DNA of 64,000 nucleotides from Listeria aquatica FSL S10-1188 (GTDB taxonomy: Bacteria > Bacillota > Bacilli > Lactobacillales > Listeriaceae). Location: assembly GCF_000525795.1 (NCBI RefSeq), contig NZ_AOCG01000008.1, positions 62,001 through 126,000 of the forward strand, read 5' to 3'. Below the pieces are notes generated by a model. It saw nothing but the letters and a program-made list of their open reading frames with translations, ran no database searches and was not told the origin of the DNA. Position numbers and translations under genes: made by a program. Positions 1 to 8,589 of the stretch are shown here, in pieces; positions within the stretch are counted from its first letter, which is position 1, and each line of letters begins with the position of its first letter.

Positions 1-323
1 TGAAAGTTTATTTATCACGTTTTAACACGGAAAAAGCGATTAACCGTTATATGACGCAAGAAGGGCTTTACTTTGAAACAGTTGCAAGATCCATGTTGGA
101 TAAAGAATTAACGGTTTTAGATAAGTCGGTTTTTGTATTAGTAATAGAAGATACTGAGACGAATAAATTGACGATTAGCTATGATATGGAACGTCTGTCT
201 CAGGAGTATTTAGAAACACTCATGCAGCTATCTATTGGTGAGACTGTGCAATTGAAAGATTTGACTCAAGAAGTTTCGCTAGATATTCCTTCGTATGCTT
301 ATGTTTTGGTGAATGAGAAATGA
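1..323 (+). CDS. Hypothetical protein, start just outside the window
   Basis: The reading frame is open from position 3 and the first two bases are TG, so if the preceding base is A the gene starts with ATG at position 0 and encodes about 107 residues. The visible protein (KVYLSRFNTEKAI near the start, SYAYVLVNEK at the end) is soluble and acidic, with no signal peptide, membrane segment or motif that I recognise. It stops with TGA at 321-323 and is followed at once, in the same frame, by another short ORF. I cannot assign a family. An internal ATG at position 51 is a less likely start because the upstream codons read as normal protein. Confidence 0.55.
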   Translation, partial: KVYLSRFNTEKAINRYMTQEGLYFETVARSMLDKELTVLDKSVFVLVIEDTETNKLTISYDMERLSQEYLETLMQLSIGETVQLKDLTQEVSLDIPSYAYVLVNEK

Positions 324-419
324 ATGGAATTCTGTGACTATGTCTATTCCGATGAAGAGGAGATGAGCTATCAGGAACTTGTTGCAGGCTTGGAAAAACA
401 CGCAGTATATAGAGCTTAA
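324..419 (+). CDS. Possible 31-residue ORF, or C-terminal part of the preceding gene
   Basis: An ATG directly follows the TGA stop of the preceding gene in the same frame and opens a 31-codon ORF (MEFCDYVYSDEEEMSYQELV at its start). There is no separate ribosome binding site, so it could be read by termination-reinitiation. It could also be the displaced tail of the upstream protein if the stop is a mutation or base-call error. The acidic composition resembles the upstream protein. No function can be given. Confidence 0.3.
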   Translation: MEFCDYVYSDEEEMSYQELVAGLEKHAVYRA

Positions 420-432
420 TTGAGATTAAATC

Positions 433-478
433 AAAACCATCCTTTGTTTTATATTTTTAAAACAAAGGATGGTTTTTT
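433..478. terminator. Bidirectional intrinsic terminator
   Basis: AAAACCATCCTTTGTTTT is repeated as a perfect inverted copy after a short AT-rich loop, with an A tract on one side and a T tract on the other. It lies between convergent genes and can serve both. Confidence 0.85.
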
Positions 479-731
479 ATTGATTTTCTTGATAAAAGCT
501 TTTAAGTTCTGCTTTTCGCTGAACGGGGATCTCTTTTTTAGGAATGTTACAAATGGCTCCCTCAAGAGCATAAAGAAAATGCAGGCAAGCCCCTTTGTCT
601 ACAAGATGTTTCGTTTTTAAATAAGCCGATTCTGTTCCGATCGTGACAAGTTCTTCGGCAGTCCTAATACCAGCAAGATTTAGTTTTTCTTCATTCACTT
701 TCCCTAGATTTGGCATGTTTGAAATCTGCAT
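477..731 (-). CDS. TfoX C-terminal-domain protein
   Basis: This 84-residue protein matches the TfoX_C domain pattern. It starts with MPNLGKVNEEKLNLAGI, has a T.EEL..IG step, and contains LHFLYALEGAIC followed by the charged stretch that ends the domain (KAELKSFYQ). The domain occurs alone in many Firmicutes and is a helix-hairpin-helix-like fold of uncertain role. The N-terminal TfoX domain linked to competence in proteobacteria is absent. I place the start at 731 because AAAGGAG lies 8 nt upstream of that ATG, whereas the upstream GTG overlaps the ribosome binding site. It is convergent with the first gene and shares its terminator. Confidence 0.75.
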   Translation of the reverse strand: MQISNMPNLGKVNEEKLNLAGIRTAEELVTIGTESAYLKTKHLVDKGACLHFLYALEGAICNIPKKEIPVQRKAELKSFYQENQ

Positions 732-914
732 GATATGCACTCCTTTAGCTAGCTGTCTATATTATTAAATATATACTCTCAAAAAGTGAAAAGCAACAAG
801 TGATAGAGGCTACAATTCTAGCATTTGGGCTTATCAGAGATTTTAAGGCAACAAGTCCCCATTGATTTTGATAAGTCTATCCTTACGTTTCCTGCTAGTA
901 GGAAAAAAATTTAA

Positions 915-929
915 ATGAATGCGCTTTCT
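915..929 (+). promoter_or_regulatory. Putative cre site (CcpA binding) before the PTS operon
   Basis: ATGAATGCGCTTTCT departs from the WTGNAANCGNWNNCW consensus at one position and lies 40 bp before the EIIB start. This suggests carbon catabolite repression of the beta-glucoside operon. The rest of the 741-968 gap shows no clear element. Confidence 0.5.
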
Positions 930-968
930 ATAACTGATATGCTTGATTTAACAAAGGAGGAATGAACG

Positions 969-1287
969 ATGACGAAAAAAATCTTACTTGTCTGTGGTGC
1001 AGGAGCTTCTTCAGGATTTGTCGCGGCGGCGGCAAGAAAAGCCGCAAAAAAAAAGTGGCTTGGATTTCGAAATCAAAGCTAAAAGCGAATCGGAGTTAAA
1101 TGATAATTTGGAGACGACAGACTTACTTTTAGTGGCGCCGCATTTAAAATACATGATCGACGAAGTAAAAGATGTCTGTGCGGAAAAAGGTGTGAAATAT
1201 GGTATTATCCCTCAAAAGATTTATGGTTCTCTTGACGGGAAGGGGCTCGTTGAATTTGCTGAAGAAGTTTTAAAGGAAGGGAACTAG
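969..1287 (+). CDS. PTS lactose/cellobiose-type EIIB (frameshift in A-run)
   Basis: Cytoplasmic EIIB component that passes phosphate from EIIA to the incoming beta-glucoside. The N-terminus reads MTKKILLVCGAGASSG, the phospho-cysteine loop of the lactose/cellobiose family with Cys9 as acceptor. The frame breaks in an A9 run at 1046-1054. Removing one A gives ARKAAKKSGLDFEIKAKS and a continuous 105-residue protein, the normal family length. A strong AAGGAGG lies 8 nt before ATG 969. EIIA follows after one base, then EIIC and a GH1 enzyme, so the operon supplies all parts of one transporter. The break is probably a base-call error. Confidence 0.85.
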
Positions 1288-1288
1288 T

Positions 1289-1619
1289 ATGGAAAAAGTA
1301 AAAAAAAGAAGAATTGAATTTGCTTTCCATGGAGGTCATTTTACATGCTGGAAATGCGAGAGATTTTGTTTTTAAAGCAATTGAACAAGCCGCAAATGGC
1401 GATTTTACAGAAGCAGATAGCTTGATGGAGCGAGCAAACGAAGAGATTCATCAAGCTCACAGGGTGCAAACGAGTACACTACAAAAAGAAGCAGAAGGAA
1501 TTGAAATTCCCTATTCCCCACTGTTTGGGCATGCGCAAGATACACTGATGACTGTGAAAACGGAATTTAACTTAATTCGAGAATTTATAAAGTTGTATAA
1601 AAAATCAAGTGAGAGGTGA
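1289..1619 (+). CDS. PTS lactose/cellobiose-type EIIA (frameshift in A-run)
   Basis: EIIA of the Lac family, which takes phosphate from HPr on a histidine and passes it to EIIB. The corrected N-terminus is MEKVKKEELNLLSMEVILHA, followed by GNARDFVFKAIEQA, the usual first-helix signature. IHQAHRVQTSTLQKEAEG carries the histidine region and SPLFGHAQDTLMT the C-terminal helix. The frame breaks in A8 at 1300-1307; with A7 the protein is 109 residues, normal for the family. It starts one base after the EIIB stop, which implies translational coupling. Confidence 0.85.
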
Positions 1620-1627
1620 CAGACATC

Positions 1628-2874
1628 ATGGACAAATTTATGACATGGATGACAGATAGATTTTCTCCAAAAGTAAATAAAATTGCTTAAAAATGCTTGG
1701 GTCGCTTCCATTCAAGATGCCATTTTAACGGCTATGCCAATGGTTTTTATCGGATCATTTGCTACGATTTTAGCGATTATTAAAGATTACTGGCCGGCTT
1801 TTCCAGATTTGTCTCCCATCAGTACATTTTCTTTCGGATTATTTTCCCTGTTTATTTCTTTTCTTATTCCTCAGTCAGTAATGAAACATAAAGGAATTAA
1901 AGGAGTTGAAAAACAGGCGGGCTTAGCGGGTGTCGCTTTTTTCTTAATTATGATTTTCCCAACGCTTTCAGGAGATGGCGGAAAAATCACATTTGATTTA
2001 AATGCTTTTGGAACAGGTGGCATGATAGCAGCTCTCTTAGCGGGGCTATTTGTTGGATTGATCATGGTGCTTTTTGCCAAACTTAAATTCATTAGTGATG
2101 ATTCACCGATTCCAGATTTTGTAGCGGTTTGGTTCAATACGCTTTTGCCGATTATTGTTGTTCTTTTGGTGGGCTGGTTGTTCACATTTGAATTGAGAAT
2201 TAGCTTATATGATATTGTAAACAGCATCTTTTCACCACTCATTCAGCTTGGTTCCAGTTTTTGGGGGGTTCGTCATTATTTATTTCTTAGGATTTTCTTT
2301 TCTATATTCATTCGGCATTTCCAGTTGGGTTATTTACCCTGTTCAAGTTGCCATCGCTTTGCCAGCTATTGCACAAAATCAAGCTAATTATGCGGCTGGA
2401 GAAGCGGTTACTAACATCTTTACTTCAGAAGCTGGGCAACTGTTTTTGATTGGCGGTGGTGGGGCAACGCTATCGTTATGTATTATGCTTGCATTTATGG
2501 CGAAATCCAATCGACTACGGATTATCGGGAAGGCATCGCTGATTCCATCAATTTTCAATATTAATGAACCGATCGTGTTTGGTGCGCCAATTGCGTTTAA
2601 TCCAATTTTGATGGTTCCTATGTGGATTAATGGGCTAGTTGGCCCAATCATAACGTGGTTTGTAATGAAATGGGGAATTGTTCCGATTCCGTATGAACCG
2701 TTTCAGTTGTGGTATTTGCCAGCCCCAATACTTGCGTGGGTAACTACAAAGTCAATTACCGGGCTTTTGCTCATCGTTGTTTTGTTCGTCATTTCTTGGT
2801 TAATTTATTACCCATTTTTCAAAGTGTATGATAAACAAGCAGTTGAACAAGATCTCGAAATGGAAGGAAAGTGA
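1628..2874 (+). CDS. PTS lactose/cellobiose-type EIIC permease (two frameshifts)
   Basis: Membrane EIIC permease of about 414 residues after correction, with roughly ten hydrophobic segments. The family motif FNINEPIVFGAPIAFNP is present. Two breaks restore cleanly: A4 at 1679-1682 (giving VNKLLKNAWVASIQDAI) and G6 at 2263-2268 (giving SSFWGFVIIYFLG). The segment that reads GIHG in the other EIIC of this window reads FGISSWVIYPVQ here, so it belongs to a variant subgroup. It sits between EIIA and a GH1 hydrolase and probably imports a beta-glucoside, but the sugar cannot be read from the sequence. Confidence 0.82.
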
Positions 2875-2879
2875 TCACT

Positions 2880-4333
<1,454 letters not shown>

Positions 4334-4349
4334 TTGAAAAACGAAGTGG

Positions 4350-4381
4350 AAAACTAGCATTTTAATGGGGGCTAGTTTTTT
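4350..4381 (+). terminator. Intrinsic terminator after the GH1 gene
   Basis: AAACTAGC and GCTAGTTT form a stem followed by T7. Just downstream is an 8-bp palindrome CACTAGTG before the regulator start. Confidence 0.65.
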
Positions 4382-4407
4382 CACTCACTAGTGTGAGGGT
4401 GAGAAAT

Positions 4408-6325
4408 ATGCCTAATAAAGAGCGATTAGTGGCTTATTTGAAAAATGTATCACAGACGAGATTTGTTTCTGCAAGGGAATTAGCTGAGGTATTAGGTGTC
4501 ACGGACCGAACGATTCGAAACTATGTGAAAGCGATCAATACAGGACCTAGTCCTTTAATTGAAGCAAATAGGGATGGTTACCGAATTCTTTTACAAAATG
4601 AGCAGACACAAGTGACAGATTCAGTGGAAGAGTCTATTGATAGTAGACGTTTTTATATTTTACGGCGCATGTTCAAAAACACAGAACGAGGAATCGATGC
4701 TTTGGATATGGCGGATACATTATATGTTTCAGATGCGAGCATTCGTGCTGATTTGGCTGCACTACGCAAGCTAGCGGGGAAATATGATTTAGTGATTCGG
4801 CAACAGCAAGGGCGTTTTATTTTGGAAGGAAAAAGCCGAAATAAGCGACGGTTAATGGTTCAACTCATGCGCTCTACTAACCAAGGCGATACTGGTTTTG
4901 AAGTAGATATCCAAAAATTTCTTGATGAGATTCCTTTAGAAGAAGTTATAAAAATTGTCACTAGGACATTTGAAAAGTTTCAACTAAAACCAAACTCGTA
5001 TTTTTTACAAAATTTTATCTTGCATTTGGCTATTGCCATTGGTCGAGCAAAAGAAGAATTTGCAAAGTGGCAAACGAATCAAGAACACGTGGAAACAGGG
5101 AATGTTGTTCAAGAAATCAATCACTGTCTAGCAGAACGATTTGGGATTGAATTGCTCCAAGAGGATAGCCAGGAGTTGCAACTTTTATGTGATGGTGAAT
5201 TTCGCCATACTGACGTTGAATTATTAGAATTTGTGGAACCACAAGTTTTAAAGTCTTTAAAGCGAGCACTGGCTGAGATTAAAGAAGTGTATTTGTTAGA
5301 TTTTAATGATCAAGCTTTTAAAAAAACGGCTCTTGTTGCATGTGCAAAATTTATATATACGGTCAAAACAGCAAAAATTTTCTAGAAATTTAAGTTTGCT
5401 AGAAATTAAAGTGAAATACCCTGTTCTATTTGATATGGCTATTTATTTGTGTTCCATTCTTTCCAATGACTTAAAAGTGACGATTTCAGATGACGAAATT
5501 GCTTTTTTAGCACTTCATATTGGTTCTTTTGTAGATGATCAGAGGAAAGCGGAGACTAAAATCAGAGCGGTGATTGTAACGCCTCGCTATAACTCAAATG
5601 AAGAGCGTATCAAAAGTCGAATAAAGAAGGAACTTGGAGAAGAAGTCATTATTGAAGCAGTAGTGCAAGATCTATTAGACCTCGATTTATCTATTCAGCC
5701 GAATTTAATCATTTTCACACAAATGGTTAGCGAGAAGAAATGGGACTTCTTTTCACAAGCAAAAACAGTTACAATCAAGGAATTTATCACTACAAAGGAT
5801 TTGAACTTGATACGAAGGAAAGTTGAGGAAATTAAGCAGGAAAAATATAAAACTTTTTTAGAAGTCCTTTTACCCCAACTAATCGAGGAAGCTTTCTATC
5901 AGGAAGTGACAGAACGTGTAAATAAAGCGGACATATTCGAAATGATTGCTGAGGGATTTCTCAAAAAGCAATTTGTTCCTGAAAATTTTGAGGAGAAACT
6001 CATAGAAAGAGAACGTTTGTCTGCGACTTCTTTTCCAAGTGGAGTAGCAGTTCCACATGCAATTAAATATGTTTCTTATCGCACTGGAATATTTGTTATT
6101 CATTCACGTGAATGTATTGAGTGGGAGGGCGTTGATGTTAATTTAGTGATCGCTTTATCGGTTGATCAAGATGATTCAGAGGATTTTAATAAAATTTTTC
6201 CAAGAATGATTGAGCTACTTGCGGAGGAAGTGAATGTTGCCTATTTGAATAAAAGTGAAAATCGTAAGGACTTTATCAAGCGATTGATTCATTTAATGAC
6301 GTCTAACGGTTACTATACCGAATAA
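4408..6325 (+). CDS. PRD-containing transcriptional regulator with EIIA domain, LicR/ManR type (frameshift)
   Basis: Operon regulator of about 638 residues. In order: an N-terminal winged HTH (ELAEVLGVTDRTIRNYVKAI, residues 20-45), a second Mga-type HTH (DMADTLYVSDASIRADLAAL), PRD1 with FILHLAIAIGRAK, PRD2 with FLALHIGSFVDDQ, an EIIB-like segment without an obvious cysteine, and a C-terminal fructose-type EIIA domain with GVAVPHAIKYV carrying the phospho-histidine. Such proteins activate PTS operons and are controlled by PTS phosphorylation. ATG 4408 follows AGGGTGA; an upstream GTG at 4393 is also in frame. A break in A5 at 5373-5377 is restored by one fewer A. It most likely controls the preceding five-gene unit. 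Confidence 0.85.
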
Positions 6326-6367
6326 AAAAGACGTAAGCAGGAAAGTTTATCCTGCTTACGTCTTTTA
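6325..6367. terminator. Bidirectional intrinsic terminator
   Basis: AAAAGACGTAAGCAGGA and its exact inverted copy flank a short loop, with A and T tracts outside. It separates the convergent PRD regulator and lysP. Confidence 0.9.
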
Positions 6368-6373
6368 GTTTAA

Positions 6374-7840
6374 CTAGCTTTCACGATGATCGAACTTAGC
6401 TTCATCAAGTGGAACCATCTTGGTTTTTCTTGCAAGTTTGTATGACAACCAGAAGATCAAGAAAATCGGCAATCCAATATAAGAAATACCAATTTTTTGC
6501 CACCAAGCAGGGTTTGTGAAATCAGGATTTAAGAATGACTGATAGTCTTGTCCGATAATCACTAGAATACATAAGATTAAAGCGAGGATGGGTCCAAATG
6601 GGAAGAATTTCGCGCGATATTTTAGCTCGCTTAAATCATGCCCTTGTTTTAAAAAGGCTTTTCGGAAACGATAGTGACTAATCGCAATTCCCACCCAAGC
6701 AATGAAACCAGTTAGACCAGAAGCGCTTAGTAACCATGTATAGATAATCGTTCCGTTTTCACTAAGTGTTGTGACAAAAGTGAGCGCCCCGACAATAGTT
6801 GTGACAACAAGAGCGGCCATTGGGATACCGCGTTTATTGACTTTAGCTAAGAATTTAGGTGCTTTGCGGTCTTTAGCCATGGACCAAAGCATCCGTGTTG
6901 ATGCATATAATCCTGAGTTTCCAGCAGATAGTACCGATGTCAAAATGACGGCATTCATAACGGAAGCTGCAAAAGCCAGTCCTGCTTTTTCAAATACAAG
7001 TGTGAATGGACTAATGGCAACATCGGTTGCTTCGCCGCCAAGTAAGTTTGGACTTGTATAAGGAATGATCAGCCCAATAACAAAGATGGCAAAGATATAA
7101 AATAATAAAATCCGCCAGAAAACTTGTTTAATGGCTTTAGGGACACTTTTTTCTGGTGTCGCGCTTTCACCAGCCGCAATTCCGACAAGTTCAGTTCCTT
7201 GGAAGGAAAAACCTGCAATGAGGAAAGTTCCTAAAATCGCGAAGAACCCGCCTTTAAATGGGGCTTCACCAAATGTAAAGTTTTTAAAGCCGATAAACTG
7301 ACCACCGAGAATACCAAAAATGGTAAGAACACCGATGACAAGGAAAACAATAACAGTTGCCACTTTGATGATGGAGAACCAGTATTCACTTTCACCGTAT
7401 GCCCGAACGGAAAGAGCATTCAATCCGAAAATCAAAACTAGGAAAATCGTGCTCCATAACCAAGCGGGAGTTTGAGGAAACCAGAACTGGACGATGATCG
7501 CCGCCGTTGAGATGTCAACGGCAAGTGTGATGGCCCAGTTAAACCAGTAGTTCCAGCCAAGTGCAAAACCAAAAGCAGGGTCAACAAAGCGAGTTGCATA
7601 GGTACTAAAAGAGCCAGATACAGGCATATAAGTCGCCATTTCCCCAAGACTTGTCATCAAGAAGAAAACCATTAATCCAATCGCGACATAAGCGACAAGT
7701 GCACCTCCTGGTCCTGCTGTTGCGATCGCATTTCCACTTGCGAGGAAAAGCCCCGTTCCGATTGACCCGCCGATTGCGATCATCGATAAATGTCGTGTTT
7801 TGAGCGAGCGTTTCACGTCGCCATTTTCATTATTACTCAT
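6374..7840 (-). CDS. lysP: Lysine-specific permease (APC superfamily)
   Basis: Amino-acid:H+ symporter of 488 residues with about 12 membrane segments. It closely follows enterobacterial LysP: MIAIGGSIGTGLFLASG in the first segment, MPVSGSFSTYATRFVDPAFG, FALGWNYWFNWAITLAVD, GFSFQGTELVGIAAGES and VILTSVLSAGNSGLYASTRM, at the same length. The start is ATG 7840, with AAAGGAG 7-8 nt upstream; the frame is also open one codon earlier as TTG. The upstream lysine riboswitch strongly supports lysine as substrate and implies that transcription is shut off when lysine is abundant. Confidence 0.93.
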   Translation of the reverse strand: MSNNENGDVKRSLKTRHLSMIAIGGSIGTGLFLASGNAIATAGPGGALVAYVAIGLMVFFLMTSLGEMATYMPVSGSFSTYATRFVDPAFGFALGWNYWFNWAITLAVDISTAAIIVQFWFPQTPAWLWSTIFLVLIFGLNALSVRAYGESEYWFSIIKVATVIVFLVIGVLTIFGILGGQFIGFKNFTFGEAPFKGGFFAILGTFLIAGFSFQGTELVGIAAGESATPEKSVPKAIKQVFWRILLFYIFAIFVIGLIIPYTSPNLLGGEATDVAISPFTLVFEKAGLAFAASVMNAVILTSVLSAGNSGLYASTRMLWSMAKDRKAPKFLAKVNKRGIPMAALVVTTIVGALTFVTTLSENGTIIYTWLLSASGLTGFIAWVGIAISHYRFRKAFLKQGHDLSELKYRAKFFPFGPILALILCILVIIGQDYQSFLNPDFTNPAWWQKIGISYIGLPIFLIFWLSYKLARKTKMVPLDEAKFDHRES

Positions 7841-7896
7841 CAATCAAACTCTCCTTTTTTTGTGTCGATTATTCATGCACTTTAAAGGATTTTAGT

Positions 7897-8168
7897 CAAT
7901 AAAAAAACCACTCGCTTCGCTATCAGAAGAGAGTGGATTGAATTTTAATTAACGTCAATTCATCCTTGTCAGATAGCGCACCTACTAAAATGACTGTTTT
8001 AGTAGCAGTCCAGCTGCTTTCGCAAACTGTCCCAGCAAAATAAACCGCAAAATTTATCTCACTTCGGCAACTTTCCTGTTTAACTTTCTTCACTGGCGTT
8101 TCGCGCGCCTCCAAAAGTTTACTAGTGATCGCTGCAACCTCTACCTCACCAAACGCGGATGAGGATTT
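7897..8168 (-). promoter_or_regulatory. Lysine riboswitch (L-box) with expression platform
   Basis: Read on the minus strand, the region carries the conserved lysine-aptamer blocks in order: GTGAGGTAGAGGTTGCAG, GATCACTAGTAA, AGGAAAGTTGCCGAAGTGAG, GCTGGGACAG and GGACTGCT. The 3' side of the aptamer has GCGCTATC, which can pair with GATAGCG in the loop and 3' arm of the following terminator. That gives a plausible antiterminator. Lysine binding would free the terminator and stop lysP transcription. The region is upstream of and co-directional with lysP. A 63-codon ORF across it has no support and is not a gene. Confidence 0.93.
7901..7937 (-). terminator. Riboswitch-controlled intrinsic terminator
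   Basis: On the minus strand CCACTCTCTTC and GAAGCGAGTGG form a stem around TGATAGC, followed by T7, about 60 nt before lysP. The region 8170-8290 upstream holds no clear gene. Confidence 0.88.
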
Positions 8169-8290
8169 GTGTTTTAATTGTAAAAGTTCCTTTTCAATAG
8201 TAAAGCAAATCTAACAAGAAAGCAACCCTCTTTTATAAAAAAACAAAATTCAAAAGCAAAACCTTTTTTTTCTTGCAAGAAACGGGGGTC

Positions 8291-8319
8291 TTGACAACGG
8301 AAGCTTCACCCCGTAAACT
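8291..8319 (+). promoter_or_regulatory. Strong sigma-A-type promoter for the leader RNA
   Basis: A perfect TTGACA -35 is followed by exactly 17 bp and TAAACT as -10. The predicted start is near 8326. It is divergent from the lysP riboswitch. Confidence 0.7.
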
Positions 8320-8368
8320 GAAAAGTGTAGAAAGTAAGCGTCCTAAAAATTTAATCGAGGTGCTTTTG

Positions 8369-8389
8369 GTGAGTGTAGTAGAATCTTAA
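8369..8389 (+). CDS. Possible six-codon upstream ORF in the leader
   Basis: GTG AGT GTA GTA GAA TCT TAA (MSVVES) is preceded by GAGGTG at a 6-nt spacing. It lies between the first two pairing segments, and its stop is next to the second, so a ribosome here would block that pairing. Such a short ORF may also arise by chance. Confidence 0.25.
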   Translation: MSVVES

Positions 8390-8506
8390 TTTAGGAACTG
8401 AATAGTAGAAATGAAAATTTTCCTCTTTTGAGGCTTATTTCTGCTTGCCTAATGAAGATGCCAACACTTTCTAAAGTTGACTCTCTTTTTGTATAGAGAT
8501 ATTTAG

Positions 8507-8537
8507 AAACTGCAGGGGTTGTTCTGCAGTTTTTTTT
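8507..8537 (+). terminator. Intrinsic terminator ending the leader RNA
   Basis: AAACTGCAG and CTGCAGT form a stem followed by eight T. It lies 53 nt before the MutS2-like start codon, so read-through or antitermination is needed to express the gene from the 8291 promoter. Confidence 0.85.
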
Positions 8538-8589
8538 GTTATCGTGGACGCGTGATATGGTGTCTTCTTGCTTGAAAGGAGAACGTAAA

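Larger units (their letters stand above)
8326..8537 (+). ncRNA. Structured leader RNA with attenuator-like layout before the MutS2-like gene
   Basis: The roughly 210 nt between a good promoter and an intrinsic terminator have no long ORF but much pairing potential. CCTAAA (8342-8347) pairs with TTTAGGAA (8390-8397). The latter can instead pair with TTTCTAAA (8468-8475), which can instead pair with TTTAGAAA (8502-8509), and that segment abuts the terminator stem. A further hairpin joins AGTAGAAAT and ATTTCTGCT around CCTCTTTTGAGG. Alternating pairing of this kind is typical of attenuators that sense translation. It could also be an independent small RNA. It matches no riboswitch or T-box class that I know. 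Confidence 0.55.

Noticed and set aside
4383-4399. Palindrome CACTAGTG before the PRD regulator as an operator
   Set aside because: It is an 8-bp palindrome directly after a terminator, common by chance, with no second copy in the window that I noticed.
7923-8114. 63-codon minus-strand ORF
   Set aside because: It lies wholly inside the lysine riboswitch and has no ribosome binding site; the conserved RNA explains the sequence.
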